Shown here: in pieces, positions 32,923 through 44,583 of the stretch | How the letters are laid out: each line of letters opens with the position of its first letter | Numbering within the stretch: the stretch's first letter is position 1 | Assembly (NCBI GenBank): GCA_964059195.1 | Contig: CAXKWD010000007.1 | Coordinates: forward strand, 22,889,023-22,953,022 | Origin: Ectobius pallidus | Lineage: Eukaryota; Arthropoda; Insecta; Blattodea; Ectobiidae | Reading direction: 5' to 3' | DNA length: 64,000 nt | Notes under the pieces: model-generated | Database searches by the model: none | What the model was told of the DNA's origin: nothing | What the model saw: only the letters and a program-made list of their open reading frames with translations | Translations under genes and position numbers: made by a program

Positions 32923-33440
32923 ATAAGGTAGAGGAAGTATTCGACCCCTAAGTTCGAAGTTAAGTTTTTAACATAAATTCCTGTTTTAAAGTCCCCTGAA
33001 TCCAAAAATGCTATTTTCAGAAACATGTCATTGTGTGTGTGTGTCTGTGAGCAGCCTACTTCCAGAACGGAATATCGTATGAAAACAAATTTTTCTATTT
33101 GGATTAGATACCTTCTGGGATGTGACACGAAGAAAGGCGTTGACTTTTTCTTTACTTTAACGCCACTTTACATTAAGAGAATTTCGTTTTTGAGATTTTC
33201 TCGAAAAAGGCTCTGAGTTTCTTTAAATTTTGTACAGGATGTGCTTATACTAAGAGTTTAACCTTGGAACATTTTTGCGAGAAAATTATCTGAAAGTAGT
33301 TATAAGTCACTCACTGTTTGTAGAAACTCAATTTTGCCTAGCGAATAGTAAAGCTTAGCAACAGGTTTGGAACAACTGAATAAGCGTTCTTTCACGCCCT
33401 CTCATTCTATATCAGAATGTGAAGTGAAAAAATTCAGGTC
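32923..33440 (+). repeat. Repeat family X, copy 2
   Basis: Begins GGTAGAGGAAGTATTCGACC and shares a GTGTGTCTGTGAGCAGCC region, ACGAAG, TTTCTCGAAAAAGGCTCT and CATTCTATATCAGAATGTGAAG with the inverse of 50450-51018. The palindromic terminus is split by the MITE at 32278-32922, its other half being at about 32235-32277. Confidence 0.65.
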
Positions 33441-33474
33441 GGGCATCCTTCGGGGATGCTATGTGGTATAAGTT

Positions 33475-33863
33475 CAGTTATTCATTGCATGGCCAGGCGG
33501 CTTCCTTTCGTTAGGAGGAAAAGTTTGCCGACAGCTCAACCCATGTTCTTTGTTTTTACCGCACCAATCAGCTAGTTACCCCAGCCAATCAAAATCTAAG
33601 AATGTCCTGTGGCGATTTTGACAGCTACTCGTCTACTCCGCGTGGAGTGAAATGCGAGGTTGCAAGATCAAGTTACAGTAAACACTAAGACGTGTGAATT
33701 TAATAAAGCGAAGGAAGAACTGAGGTCAGTGATAACAATGAGAGAATATTGCAACGTTGCTTTTGTTTTGGAAAGCGGAAGCCCAAGACCGATTTAATCA
33801 GATCAATTAACATAAAGAAACACCGAAACCTTTGAAGCCGACTGGCCATGCAATGAGTAACTG
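33475..33863. mobile_element. TIR element, 389 bp
   Basis: CAGTTATTCATTGCATGGCC at the left returns in inverse at the right end (33834-33863) with two mismatches over 30 bp. The interior has CCAATCA-type boxes (33565-33590) and no coding. Flanking duplication not seen. Class unknown. Confidence 0.65.
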
Positions 33864-34291
33864 CACATTCTCTTAATTTTCACAATCAATTTACATAAAT
33901 ATAATGTAATACATAAGGCAAAAGTTTTATTTGTTTTCTTTTTATATGATTTTTCCTCCTCAAGCTATGGTCATCACAATAAACTGCAAACACACACGCA
34001 CATAATGTATCTGAAAACAGCATTTTGGTAAATTCAATGGCCCGAAGAACGTGTATTTATTTTGAGAATGCAAAATGGAATTTCAGGGTCGAACAGGTAA
34101 CGTATTCCCTGCACCTATAATACGGGTAGAGAAAGCAAAGTTAGTTTCGAAATTTAATTTTTTATCAAAATCGTTAGAGCAGGGTTGCTAGATCAGAAAC
34201 GTAGAACAGTCGTACCAATATCCGAATATAGTCGTATGCTAGTTGAAACTTTCGTATGCTTTGTGATTTTTCAGTGTAATGCACGTATTGC

Positions 34292-34292
<1 letters not shown>
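33864..34292. other. Unassigned; family X end at ~34085-34135
   Basis: TTTCAGGGTCGAACAGG and ACCTATAATACGGGTAGAG match the terminus of family X in minus orientation. The remainder shows nothing. Confidence 0.4.
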
Positions 34293-34335
<43 letters not shown>

Positions 34336-34374
34336 GAAGAAGAAGAAGAAATAATAATAATAATAATAAATAAT
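34293..34374. repeat. (TAA)n(GAA)n microsatellite
   Basis: TAA run, then five GAA-type units, then TAA again. Poly-Ile or poly-Leu frames across it are spurious. Confidence 0.95.
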
Positions 34375-34612
34375 CGGCATTATACACCTTACATATGTCA
34401 TGCAACAGTTAATAAATCATCTTATTTGTAAATGATTAGGCGTATTTCTTGATCTTCCGATGTGCTAAATTTGATAAAATACAATAGAATTAAATAAACG
34501 GTTTTTGTCACAGTGTTGTAATTATTCCAAAAGGAACAGGACTGCTTTCCAATCATATTGATTTTAGCAACATGCTTACAACAAAAACCGTGAGAAAAGA
34601 AAAAGCTGGATA

Positions 34613-35479
34613 TCTCTATATATATAAAAGGCTTTGTCCTGACTGACTGAATGAATGACTGACTGACTGACTGACTGACTGAATGACAGGAATCAACGTA
34701 CAGCCTAAACTATAACAGGTAGAGACTTGGAATTTTACAGTACCTTCGTTTCATAATGTAGGTGTTCACTAAGAAAGGATTTTGAAAAATTCTGATTCTA
34801 AATGCCAAAAATTAAATGTTTTTGAAAATACTTAATCCCTTGTTACATAGAATTATCAATTCCAAATCACAGAATATATTGTTGCCAAATGGTATCAGAT
34901 GGGCTTGGAAAAAACAAATGAAATGCACTTTTGACAAATAAGAGAAGTTATCAAAATAATTCATGTTATAAATAAATATTACAGAATGAAATCCACTAAA
35001 ATAATGGAATCACATAACTTTCTCTACCCTGGACATAGAGAAAACAAAACGAGGTATGGCAATGTGTATATTATTATATTATATCGCAGGTTTTTGGAGA
35101 GAAAAGTATGAAAGTGATAATGCTTTCTGTTTAATTTCATCCCCAAAACAGCTTAAGGTAACATAAGAGTGGGAAATTTCCCGCCTCGATATTACAATTT
35201 TATGTTACAGGAATTTCTGTTTCTTCTTATTTAAACCTCTACCAGGCTTGCTGTGCACTGTACAAGCGATGGGATGCAAAATTCTAGATCCTCTATGAGC
35301 CATAAAAAACTATACCAAGCGTTTTCTGAGGGAATAGTTTGAGTGTAATAAGTCGTTCTTCCTATTTCAAATTATAAATGCCTATATAAGGACCTAGAAT
35401 TTAAAATTGAAAATCCTTCATAAGTTAATTTCCAATTACAAAATACAAAACCCGGGCGACGCCGGGTCTTTTAAGCTAG
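34613..35479 (+). mobile_element. Non-autonomous Helitron
   Basis: The 5' end is TCTCTATATATATAAAAGG preceded by A. The 3' end has a hairpin (CCCGGGCGACGCCGGG at 35451-35466), 9 nt, then CTAG followed by T. No inverted terminal repeats and no target duplication, as expected for A/T insertion. A GACT/GAATGACT run lies at 34642-34685. About 867 bp, no RepHel coding. Confidence 0.8.
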
Positions 35480-36482
35480 TACAGTATATACGAATTTAAA
35501 TTTCGTCAGAAGATTGTTAAAAAAATATATAAAACGCTATGTTAAAAATAGTGAATAGTCGTACAAATAGGTATACGACTCGTGATTGCGTCGTACAAAT
35601 CTATGAACGACTATAGTCGTACGAATGGTAACCCTGCGTTAGAGGCTAAGAAAAAGTATAGGCTATATTCAAACTGATAACAAAACTGAATTCAAGGATT
35701 GCTGTAAGAGTCAAACTTCAGCAATTGAAATGAACAAGTGTTCGTATCGCTTTAGCGATAGTATTGTGCCAGCTTAATTTGTAAGTTACATCGAGTATTT
35801 TCAGTGGCGACATTTAGAGAAACTGAGTACTGAAAATAATTTATCGTTTAAAACTTAAAAAATGGTACAATTTTCCAAACGTAGTGTAACATTTTTCACT
35901 ATATAACATTATATGTTAATCAAATTTTTAAACAAGCCTTTAACTACAGGTATATAAATCAAAACAAAATTGCAATCAATAAAAAAAAGTTCTTTATCTC
36001 ATGAAAGACAGTTTATTCAGTTTATTCCATCATTCACCATTGAATCTAACGATGATGATCAAGCCGAAAATGTTGAAATGGCGAAAAGGGCATCTACGAG
36101 AGCTCCATTCCATCCCTTAAAGAAAAATACCACGCAAGATTTGGTGGCTGTCATTTTTCAGTACATGGTCTTCTGTTTGGTTCCACAGGTAGGATCTACG
36201 CTCGGTTGCACAACTGCAAAAACTAGGGATCACCAACGAGGAGACCAAACATCTTGCTGAAAGCATCATTGTTGATTCAATATCCATCTTCAATCACCAT
36301 ATTCACTCCAAAAAGTAATTGTGAGCTTCTGCTTAGAAGAGTAGTGTAAAAACTGTTTATATTTATCTACGCCATGAACTTAATAATTGTCTTGTTAAAT
36401 GGAACTGTTAAGCTGTGTCTTAATGGCAACTTGCGTAGAGGCAAGCAGCTTCATTTATGTTTCTAATAAATTATTTTCTTCT
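35480..36482. other. Unassigned DNA with one short open frame
   Basis: A 96-codon plus frame at 35970-36260 (SIKKSSLSHERQF...) has no recognisable motif. It is followed by a TTATTTCTCATGAAAGACA-like stretch resembling 32090-32135, so it may be part of an old repeat. No gene is supported. Confidence 0.35.
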
Positions 36483-36557
36483 TGATGATGATGATGATGG
36501 TGATAATAATAATAATAATAATAACAATAATAACAATAATAACAACAGCAACAACAA
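36483..36557. repeat. (GAT)n(AAT)n(AAC)n microsatellite
   Basis: Trinucleotide runs grading from GAT to AAT to AAC, directly before a family E copy. Confidence 0.95.
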
Positions 36558-36559
36558 AA

Positions 36560-37810
36560 TCAGGTAAACTGGTGTAACAAAGTGCCAGAATGTTTTTGTT
36601 TAATCAGTGAAAATTGCAATTATGAAATACAGAAAATAATTTTTTAATCGATTTCTGAGTTCCCTCTCCCGAAAGGTCGCGGCCCTGTAAGGCCCGGGCG
36701 GCTTGGGTCGCTTAATCCCTAAAAGGGAGAGGTAAAACTAAGATAAAGAAAGATAATATTATAGGAGAAAAATTCCTCCGACACTGGGACTTGAACCCAG
36801 GACTGCATATGACATAACTTGTCTGTCTGTGAGGTAGACCATTAGGGCAATCAGTCATAGGAGAGAGGTTCCATTTGGCGCTGTGAATTTAACTCCGGCT
36901 CAGCTTAGTTGGTAGAGCATTGGCGCGAATAACCAAAGGTCTTGGGTTGTCCCAGTGTCGGAGGAATTCTTCTCCTGTAATATTCTCATGTAATGTCCAA
37001 CAGAGACAGTAATCTGTGGTTCATGAAAGCTTATATATCTATTAAGATAAAGAAAGATTTCTGAGTTAAGCACCAGATCGATTAATTAAGCAGGGCTCAC
37101 GGAAGAACAAACGTCTAAAGTTTGATAAACATACATATGTGAAAGAATATGAAGTTCAGGCGTGTTTATACTTCTTTTAGCTGAGAGGCAATATCAGGAG
37201 TTCGGGATGTGTGACTGTATAGCGGGGTAGGTCATGGAACTGTTGATTGTTACCTGTTTCTATTATTGGTGTATTTTTATGGAGTAAATTTCAAGTGATA
37301 TTAATTTAAATGGATATGGTACACAAGATGAAATGGTGAGGATGATTCATGGTATGTAAATTCGGCATTTGCCTTTACGACGGAGGAAACCATGAAAAAA
37401 CCATGTCCAATTGGCCGGCCACGGGATTTGAACCTGGGACGTCCCAAATGCGAGTCCATCTCGGCCACCTCGCTCTGTGGGTAGTGTTATTTGTCAAAGC
37501 TAACTATATTCCAACCTACCATAATATGGACAGTGTAAAACAATATGTTGTCATTATAACTGATTTGCCTCTGATAAATTCTTTCTAGAGTATTACTGTA
37601 AAATAGGTACTAAATTGGGCTTTACTCCGGTACCGGTCAACCGATTTGGTGCAATATCAATAGCCTTCTTCCCAAGGACGTTATAAATGCGTAGGCCTAT
37701 ACAAAGTTTTATGAAATCCGATAAAGCGTATTTGAGTTATAGCGCGTACAGACACACGGATAGATGTTTTCCCGTCCCGCACACAATCTCAAAGTACCAT
37801 TCTGGTACTT
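36560..37810 (+). repeat. Repeat family E, copy 4
   Basis: Starts AATCAGGTAAACTGG and AAAGTGCCAGAATG, carries a tRNA-like block in minus orientation (37400-37480: GGATTTGAACCTGGGA B box, ATCTCGGCCACC A box), one monomer (CTCCGGTACCGGTCAACCG) and ends CAAAGTACCATTCTGGTACTT. It is split at 36662-37056 by a SINE with an 11-bp duplication. Confidence 0.75.
36662..37056. mobile_element. SINE-A pair inserted in family E
   Basis: Flanked by ATTTCTGAGTT (36651-36661 and 37057-37067). It contains an inverted tRNA head (B box GGGACTTGAACCCAGG) and a second head in plus orientation (TTGGTAGAGCATTGGCGCG), the same double-headed layout as at 7125-7390, ending ATTAAGATAAAGAAAG. The left part (36662-36755, GC-rich) is not in the 7-kb copy. 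Confidence 0.85.
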
Positions 37811-37957
37811 AATAATTATGCACTGCAGAACAACATATTCTTCTTGATAGTGAGGTTGTAGGATAATACCCGAGAATGTGCCTATTGTTCAGCCGTACTT
37901 TAATGTAACCAACGCTATTTGGCGACAAAATATTATACAACATATATTGGTGATAAT

Positions 37958-38006
37958 AGTATTACCATAATGAATAGGGTCTCCCTCTATTCATTATGGT
38001 ATTACT
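37958..38006. repeat. Near-perfect hairpin
   Basis: 20-bp arms with one mismatch (ACCATAATGAATAG and its inverse) around a 9-nt loop GGTCTCCCT. The same word ACCATAATGAATAGAGG occurs alone at about 63078. Confidence 0.85.
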
Positions 38007-38009
38007 GAA

Positions 38010-38398
38010 TATGTTAAAATAATTTAATTCAAAATTCCATCCTGAGATATGTAGGCCACCTATTAAAATGCTAAACATTTCTGAACTTACCTAACATATA
38101 GAAATTTTATAGTAGGCCTGTATATTACTATAGGTATAACTATGTTTATAATAATAACACTAAAGGAATTAATGCAGTCAGTACGCTCACAATTCACCGT
38201 CTTTCTCGCTTCCCTGAGGCCAATTTGTCCTCCAAGGCCAAGTTTTCATAATTTTTGCATCATATTTACTCGGAAATTATTATAAAATAATTAGTATCAT
38301 TATTATTATTCTTTATTGCTATCATCAACAGCACTATGGTGTTATGGATAGAAGTCAATTACAAATGTTTTACACATAACACATAAAAATATAACACA
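38010..38398. other. No gene seen
   Basis: AT-rich DNA before the LINE remnant; probably includes its 3' untranslated part from about 38300. Confidence 0.4.
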
Positions 38399-38686
38399 TT
38401 AAAAAATCATATCAAAATTGACATTAAAATTTTCATTGATGTTGTAAAATGGATGTAGTGGAAGCCACTTTTTCAATTCGTTCTTAAATTTGTTAACACT
38501 CACAGTGTGAGCTTCAAATGACAGTTTGTTGAACATGTCGACAGCAATTACACTAAACCAAAATTTGCTCTTAGTGAGTCTAACAGAGGGCTTGACAATA
38601 AAATAATTAAATCTAGTGGAGTGATAATGTAAGTTATATAAATTTTTACAAGGATTATTTTTCACAGTAATCTTAAGACATAACAT
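38399..38686 (-). pseudogene. LINE reverse transcriptase C-terminal fragment
   Basis: The frame encodes YNLHYHSTRFNYFIVKPSVR, RLTKSKFWFSVIAVDMFNKL and FKNELKKWLPLHPFYNINE, the typical last ~90 residues of CR1/Jockey-group reverse transcriptases (thumb side, KG--LYNKLP and FK--LK-WLL as I recall). It has a natural stop at 38399 and is truncated upstream. Not functional alone. Confidence 0.65.
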
Positions 38687-38954
38687 TTTAGAAGCACACG
38701 AATATATTGAAGTCCCTTTTACGAGGCGTGTTGTAAAGTAAGTAGGCCTACCGATAATTAAAAAAATAACAGAACATTATTTTCTAATTACTTTGTTATC
38801 ATTAATTACCTTACATCTTACACTACCGGCACTTCTCCACTTCGTCACCGCCGTTATTCAGGCACCTATCGTAACGGGAAACAAGTTTTTTGTATGCTTG
38901 CGTCAAAAAAATGATACCGCCTGCGATGAAAGCCAAGTCTGCACTTCTTGTTTC

Positions 38955-39050
38955 ACAACATCAGTTGTCATGGTTGTTTAGCAACAAATGTGTACTGCTA
39001 TTTAGGCCTGTAACAGTCGACGGTTTGCCGGAAATTAGTCCAGCATACGA
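38955..39050 (+). repeat. Dispersed repeat F, copy 1
   Basis: CAGTTGTCATGGTTGTTTAG, GTAACAGTCGACG and CCGGAAATTAGTCCAGC match the inverse of 59880-59965. The Gypsy element is inserted about 60 bp further on. Confidence 0.75.
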
Positions 39051-39112
39051 ACAGTTTTTAAAAACAATTTCATGCCTGCGATCGCTCGCTTATGTCTTGC
39101 ATGAAAGAACTG

Positions 39113-42102
39113 TGTGATGGGCTTTTCTTATTTTATGCTATAAAGTTCCCTAACTTCTTGGATTAAATCTTCGCCAAAATTCTTCGCCAAAATCTGTGAC
39201 GACTAATATGTGATTATTCTCAATCGTAGTATATAAGTTTACTGAACTCCTACAAAACAAGGTCACTCATGCACCTGTCGTGTCATCATAACACTGCCTG
39301 CATAGTCCACATTCCAACGTTCAGTACAACTACCTCTGTCACCGGGTGATTGCAAATTTCCTACTCTCAGTCTACTTTCTCTTTCTTTTAACAACTTACC
39401 CAGTCTTGATAATATTGATGAAAATTTATATTAACGGGCGCCATCATCAATACGCTTCCTCTTTTCTTTTTTTTTGTTATGTATCAGCCCAGTCACAAAT
39501 TAAATTATAGATACACAGGCTATGTATCTACATGCCTCTCGACTAGCTTTTAAATTAACAGTGGAGACGGGAATTGGGTTCGGATTTACCTTTCGTTTAT
39601 TACTCTGCTTCTCTCTATTTCTTCTTTTTCTCCTTTTTCAGTGCTCACTACCAAAGTATGTAACTTAGCCCAAAAATCAGCGACTCTCAAACCATTACAA
39701 GGATAAGGGTCAAAAATCTGAACCTCACGGTAATTTACTTTGCATAACAATAACCATAATTTATTTAATATATTATTTTTTTTTTCTTTTCAACAATAAC
39801 AATCTTACATACAATAAATTACATTTACCCAACATTAACCATTCAACATTTTTATTAGTAGGATAGTATTTAATTATTCAAGGTTAGTATACCCAGTTTA
39901 ACTATATAAGTACGTTCTCTGTTCAACAATAACAAATCCCTAATTAATTACTTTAACCTTCTTTCTTTTTTTTTGTTTCCAGGTATCTACTAGAACGTCT
40001 TGTATTATTCTTCTAATTTACTACTGACTTGTGTAGTCATTTACATTTGCAACTTCAGGATAGTTCAATATATATATCATACCTTCTTTTTTTTTTTGAA
40101 TAAATAAAGGTTTTCAATTCATAATCCAGTCCTTAACTCTACAGATTACACTCAATAATCCCACCTATGTCTCCTTTATGAGTCTACTAGTCATCTTAGT
40201 CCATGAAGAATTGTATTTAAAGATAGATAGGAAAGACAGTCTCATGAAGAAAGAAATAGAAGTTTAGGCCTATACCCACAGAGTGACTGTGGCGATAGAC
40301 CACCGATACAGGAGCGGCGTCTAGATCTTGAGTTACAAACAATCTGACTCCTCTCCTGCAACCGGGAAAATATTAATGGGCCGCAAACAAAAATAAAATT
40401 TTGTAAATCGATGTCAGAGGTCCCTGACACTCTCTCCTAGAGGCACGTGGGGCCGTTGTTCGCCTCCAACATCGATGGCTTTCACAATCTCTCATAAATT
40501 TCTTTTCTTTATATGTTACTAGTATAGGCCTTGCCTACTACCAGATTTTATTTGTTTGATTCGGGATACTTCAGGCGTTCCCTCACCTCACCCTTACAAT
40601 CTCTAGTACTTGTTCATAAACTACTTATCATCAGTACACTACTCGTAATTACCGATTCTCCTCTTTCTAACCTGACCAATCATCAGCTATTATCTTTTAA
40701 CCCCTTTCTTTCTTTAAGTAGAGTTCCCTTCAGCTTATACCATTGATTTAATTCACTTGGTGGTTATTCTAGTTTTCCTACTTCTTAAGTTACTACTCTT
40801 CAGCATGGGCACCCAATCTTCTTTTGTCTCTAAATTACCTAGAATTCTAACTGAAACTAATTCACGCCCAGATTAGTAAGCTTCTCTATAACCCCTGTAG
40901 TGACTTCTACTTCTACCCTAACATGTAAATTTTCCAATGGTACACACCTACTGCACTACCACTCGTAGGCCTTCTTTTGCCCTTCAATCTTTCCACTTCT
41001 TATCCCCCTCTACCATATTCCATACACCTTCGCTTGTAGATAAATCTCTATAAAAAACATAACTTAACACTACAGGCCAGCATGAAATCTATTTATAGAT
41101 AGTCACCCGTCACCTGAAAGAAACCCAAGTGGGAGGGGCCCTCGTAAGAAGTACTAAGCATGCCCCTTAATTACCTTTCTTCCTTACTCCCCTCGCGTCC
41201 TGTCTCAAAAATAACAAAGTTTATATGAGCATCACCAATTGCCCCTAGCTATGTATTCATTCGTGGGACAATCACCCATAAAACCCCAAAGTGAAGAGAT
41301 CTATCTTTGGCATTCAGCGGTTAGGCTCTTGACTGCTCTTTCATAATTAACTTAGACCAGAAATAGAAAATAGTTGGATTACTGGATTTCATCACTTTAC
41401 TTCTAGAATTCTCACTTCTATGTTCCTATTCTATTCTTTTATCATACAATACGGCGTCTAATCGCCACACATTACTTAGAAACCATCCTTACAAAAAAAG
41501 GAATATCTCAATTTTCTCACTCCCCAAACAATAAGAAAAAGTCTAGACGATTATACTCAACCAGTGATGTCCAACTTATCCTCCGATCCTGAGTTGTCTT
41601 CCATTACTTCCTGATGTCCATATCTGCTCTTATTCAGAGCGAGCAGTCACGACTCACTCTCACAGCTGATGTTCGCTGTAGCGGTGTCTCGTACTGGCCG
41701 ACTTGGTGTATTCTTCTGATTAATGACTATCTCCATATAGCCGTGTCAAGGAAGTTCACAACCAGAATTTCCTTTAGATGAAAGTCTGACACACCATTAT
41801 GCCAGAACGCCTCTACCGCTGTCACACATCCCAATCTCGTCTTCTCCCTTCTGCCTTTTCAACTTCTCTCTCTCGTGGTAAGGCACGTACTACTAACCGT
41901 CTTTTAGGTTCCACACGTCTCTCTCGTCGATTCACCGTCGACGCATGCGCACCTCTCCTTTTCTGTAATTCAAATAAATTCAGGGCAGTATCGATAATCA
42001 TGAAAATGTTCAATATCGATTAGTTGCGGTCCCCCAACCCTTCCTTTGTTTAGGAATGGTCTCCTATCGTTGATTATGCACGTCGCTATTTGCGTCGTGA
42101 CA
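39113..42102 (-). repeat. Gypsy 3' LTR (2,990 bp)
   Basis: Pyrimidine-rich on the plus strand. Differs from the other LTR at only a few sites I noticed (TTTATG/TATACG near 40182, AAGTTC/ATGTTC near 41753, TAAGG/TCAGG near 41880, and homopolymer lengths). Short frames inside are mirrored in both LTRs only because the LTRs are near-identical. Confidence 0.95.
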
Positions 42103-42112
42103 TTCTTCCCGC
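42103..42112 (-). other. Gypsy polypurine tract
   Basis: Sense strand GCGGGAAGAA directly before the TGTCACG start of the 3' LTR. It would prime plus-strand synthesis. Confidence 0.8.
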
Positions 42113-42209
42113 ACTCACCATAAAAAAAAATAATGTTGACACAGGTCAAATTCTTTTTTTTTTTTTTTTTTTTTTTGTGCGTGTCTCTTTTACCAGCCTT
42201 AAAGAACTT

Positions 42210-44583
42210 TTACCCAGGTACAAAAGGTTTCAAGTCTTTAACGTGCCACTTCCCCAACTGTTTACCAAAACGGTTCGTCAGTTCATAACTATTCTCACTA
42301 AGCTTTTTCTTTATTATAAAGGGGCCGACGAACTTTGCACTTAAGCCTGCTGCATAAGCTTGTGAGGCATCACTTAATTTAAAGTTTCTTCTTAACACAA
42401 GATCTCCTGGACAAAATCTCACCTCTCTCCTCCGAAGATTATAATAATGACTTGAATTCTTATAGGCGGTTTCTAAGTTATGTCTAACCATTAAACGTAC
42501 CGTTTTCAATTTATTGAGTCTCTCCAGCCAAAGTTTTGGAATTTCTTTATAAATCGGTTGGTTTTCCACCTTTTCAATCCTACTGATAATTTCAGGCTCC
42601 TTCCCATAATTTAGCATATAAGGAGTGCATCCAGTGGAACTATGCTTAGCCGTATTTATAGCAAAATTAAATTCTCTCAAATACACGTCCCAAACTGTCT
42701 GATCCTTTTGAATGTAACTAGAAATCATTGTTTTCAATACTCTATTGACTCTTTCTACTGGATTTCCTTGTGGCGAATATACAGGTAAATAACAAGGAGT
42801 TATATTAAAAGCTTTAGCTATCTCTCGCATTAATTTACTAGTGTATTGCGGTCCATTATCCATCAGCAAATATCCCGGAATTCCCCATTTAAGGATAATC
42901 AATTCATAAAATGCTTCCGTAACTGCTCTACTGGTTGCTTTCCTTAACGCTTTACACTCTACATATTTGGTAAAGGTGTCCTGAAATACAATCACATATC
43001 TGTTTCCCTTTTTTGAACGTGGGTAAGGTCCCAACAAATCAGTAGCTACAGTCATCCAAGGTTTCTCTTTCTGGTAAAAATGCATTGGTCCTGCTTGAGC
43101 CGTCTGTAACACTTTCTGTCTCTGACATATTTCACAAGCAGTAACATATTTAGCAACATCTCTAAACATTCCCGGCCAATAATACTTGTTTGCTATTCTA
43201 AAGAAAGTTTTAGCTATCCCCATATGCCCTGCAGTAGGTGCATCATGACATTCCTGCAATACTTTAATCCTAAAATCTTGTGGAATAACTAATTTCCACC
43301 TATTTACTGTTCCCTCTAAAGTTTGTTCTAACTGATCTAATCTTAGATGGTACAACTTCCCATCTACGACCTTCCAATCTGGCCAAAATTTAGGTTTACT
43401 TTGTACTTGCTCTTTCCGCTTAATATACCAAGCATCTTGTATATTTTCCCATTCCACTACTTCAGAGTTATCAGTCAACAAGAGGCAAAATTCTTCCTCT
43501 ACCGTTTTCTCTTGAACTTTCCCTTCGTGTATTCTAGATAAAGCATCCGGAACTTTTTGTAATCTACCAGGCCTATGTATTACTTCAAAATCATACTCCT
43601 GGAGCAATAAACTCCACCTAGCTAATCGTCCGGTCGGATTCTGTAATGTATTTAACCATTTCAGAGCAAAGTGATCAGTATATACTTTAAAATGATAACC
43701 TTCCAAATAAGGACGAAACTTTTGAACTGCCCATAATATAGCTAACAATTCTTTCTCGACTATTGCCCACTTTTGCTCGCCTACCGTTAAAGTTCTACTA
43801 GCATAAGCTATTACTTTTTCCTCTCCTTCCTCTCCTGTCTGAATTAATGCTGCTCCTAGTCCTGAAAAACTAGCGTCGGTCTGTAGCACTAGGGGTTTAG
43901 TATAATCTGGACAAGTTAATAGGACTACTAGATAATTTCGATTTTAATTCATCAAAAGATTCCTGACATTCCTTAGTCCAACGCCATTTCTGATTCTTTT
44001 TCAGAAGTGCAGTGAGGGGCTTTACAACTTCAGAAAAAAATGGAATGAATCGTCGGTACCAAGAAGCCAATCCTAAAAATGCTCGTACTTCCTTGACTTT
44101 TGTAGGGGCTGGATACTCAAGGATACACGAGATTTTATCTGAATCTACAGCAATTCCTAATGGAGTAATGATATGACCCAAATATTTTAATTCACTTCTG
44201 CAAAATTTTGATTTTTCCCTATTAATTTTCAGGTTAGCTTTTCTTAATTTCTCTAAAACTTTTTCTAACAAGGACAAATGTTCTTCAAACGTCTCACTAA
44301 TAAGTACTATATCATCCAAATAACAAAAGCATTTCTCTCCTATCTCTTCTCTTAATATAGTATCAACTAATCTTTGAAACGAGGCTGGTGCGTTATGGAT
44401 TCCAAAAGGCATAACTCGAAACTGATACAATCCTCTACCAGGTACGGTAAATGCTGTTTTTTCTTTACTTGCTTCATCTAATGGAACTTGCCAATGCCCA
44501 TTTTTCAAATCTATTGTACTGATATACCTAGCATGTCGTAATTTGCTCAAGACATGTTCAATGTATGGCAAAGGATAACTATC
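42210..44583 (-). pseudogene. Gypsy pol: reverse transcriptase, RNase H, integrase (stop + frameshift)
   Basis: Continues the gag-pro-RT frame after an in-frame TGA at 44584-44586, between the conserved FRKVNN motif and the PLPYIEHV motif. Reverse transcriptase codons run to about 43920 and include CYLDDIVLIS. Near 43915-43925 a one-nucleotide shift moves pol to the next frame, which carries RNase H (TDASFSGLGAAL), the integrase zinc region (HDAPTAGHMG to CEICQRQK), and the core with D (ATDLLGPYP), D (MDNGPQYTS) and E (GNPVERVN). It ends at 42210 just before the polypurine tract. The family normally has pol as one frame. Either lesion alone would block integrase in this copy, unless they are assembly errors. 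Confidence 0.9.

Noticed and set aside
40531..40746. LTR-encoded protein (same frame at 48529-48744; also 41799-42023 and 49798-50022)
   Set aside because: Conservation between the two LTRs is explained by their recent common origin; residues show no motif or codon bias.
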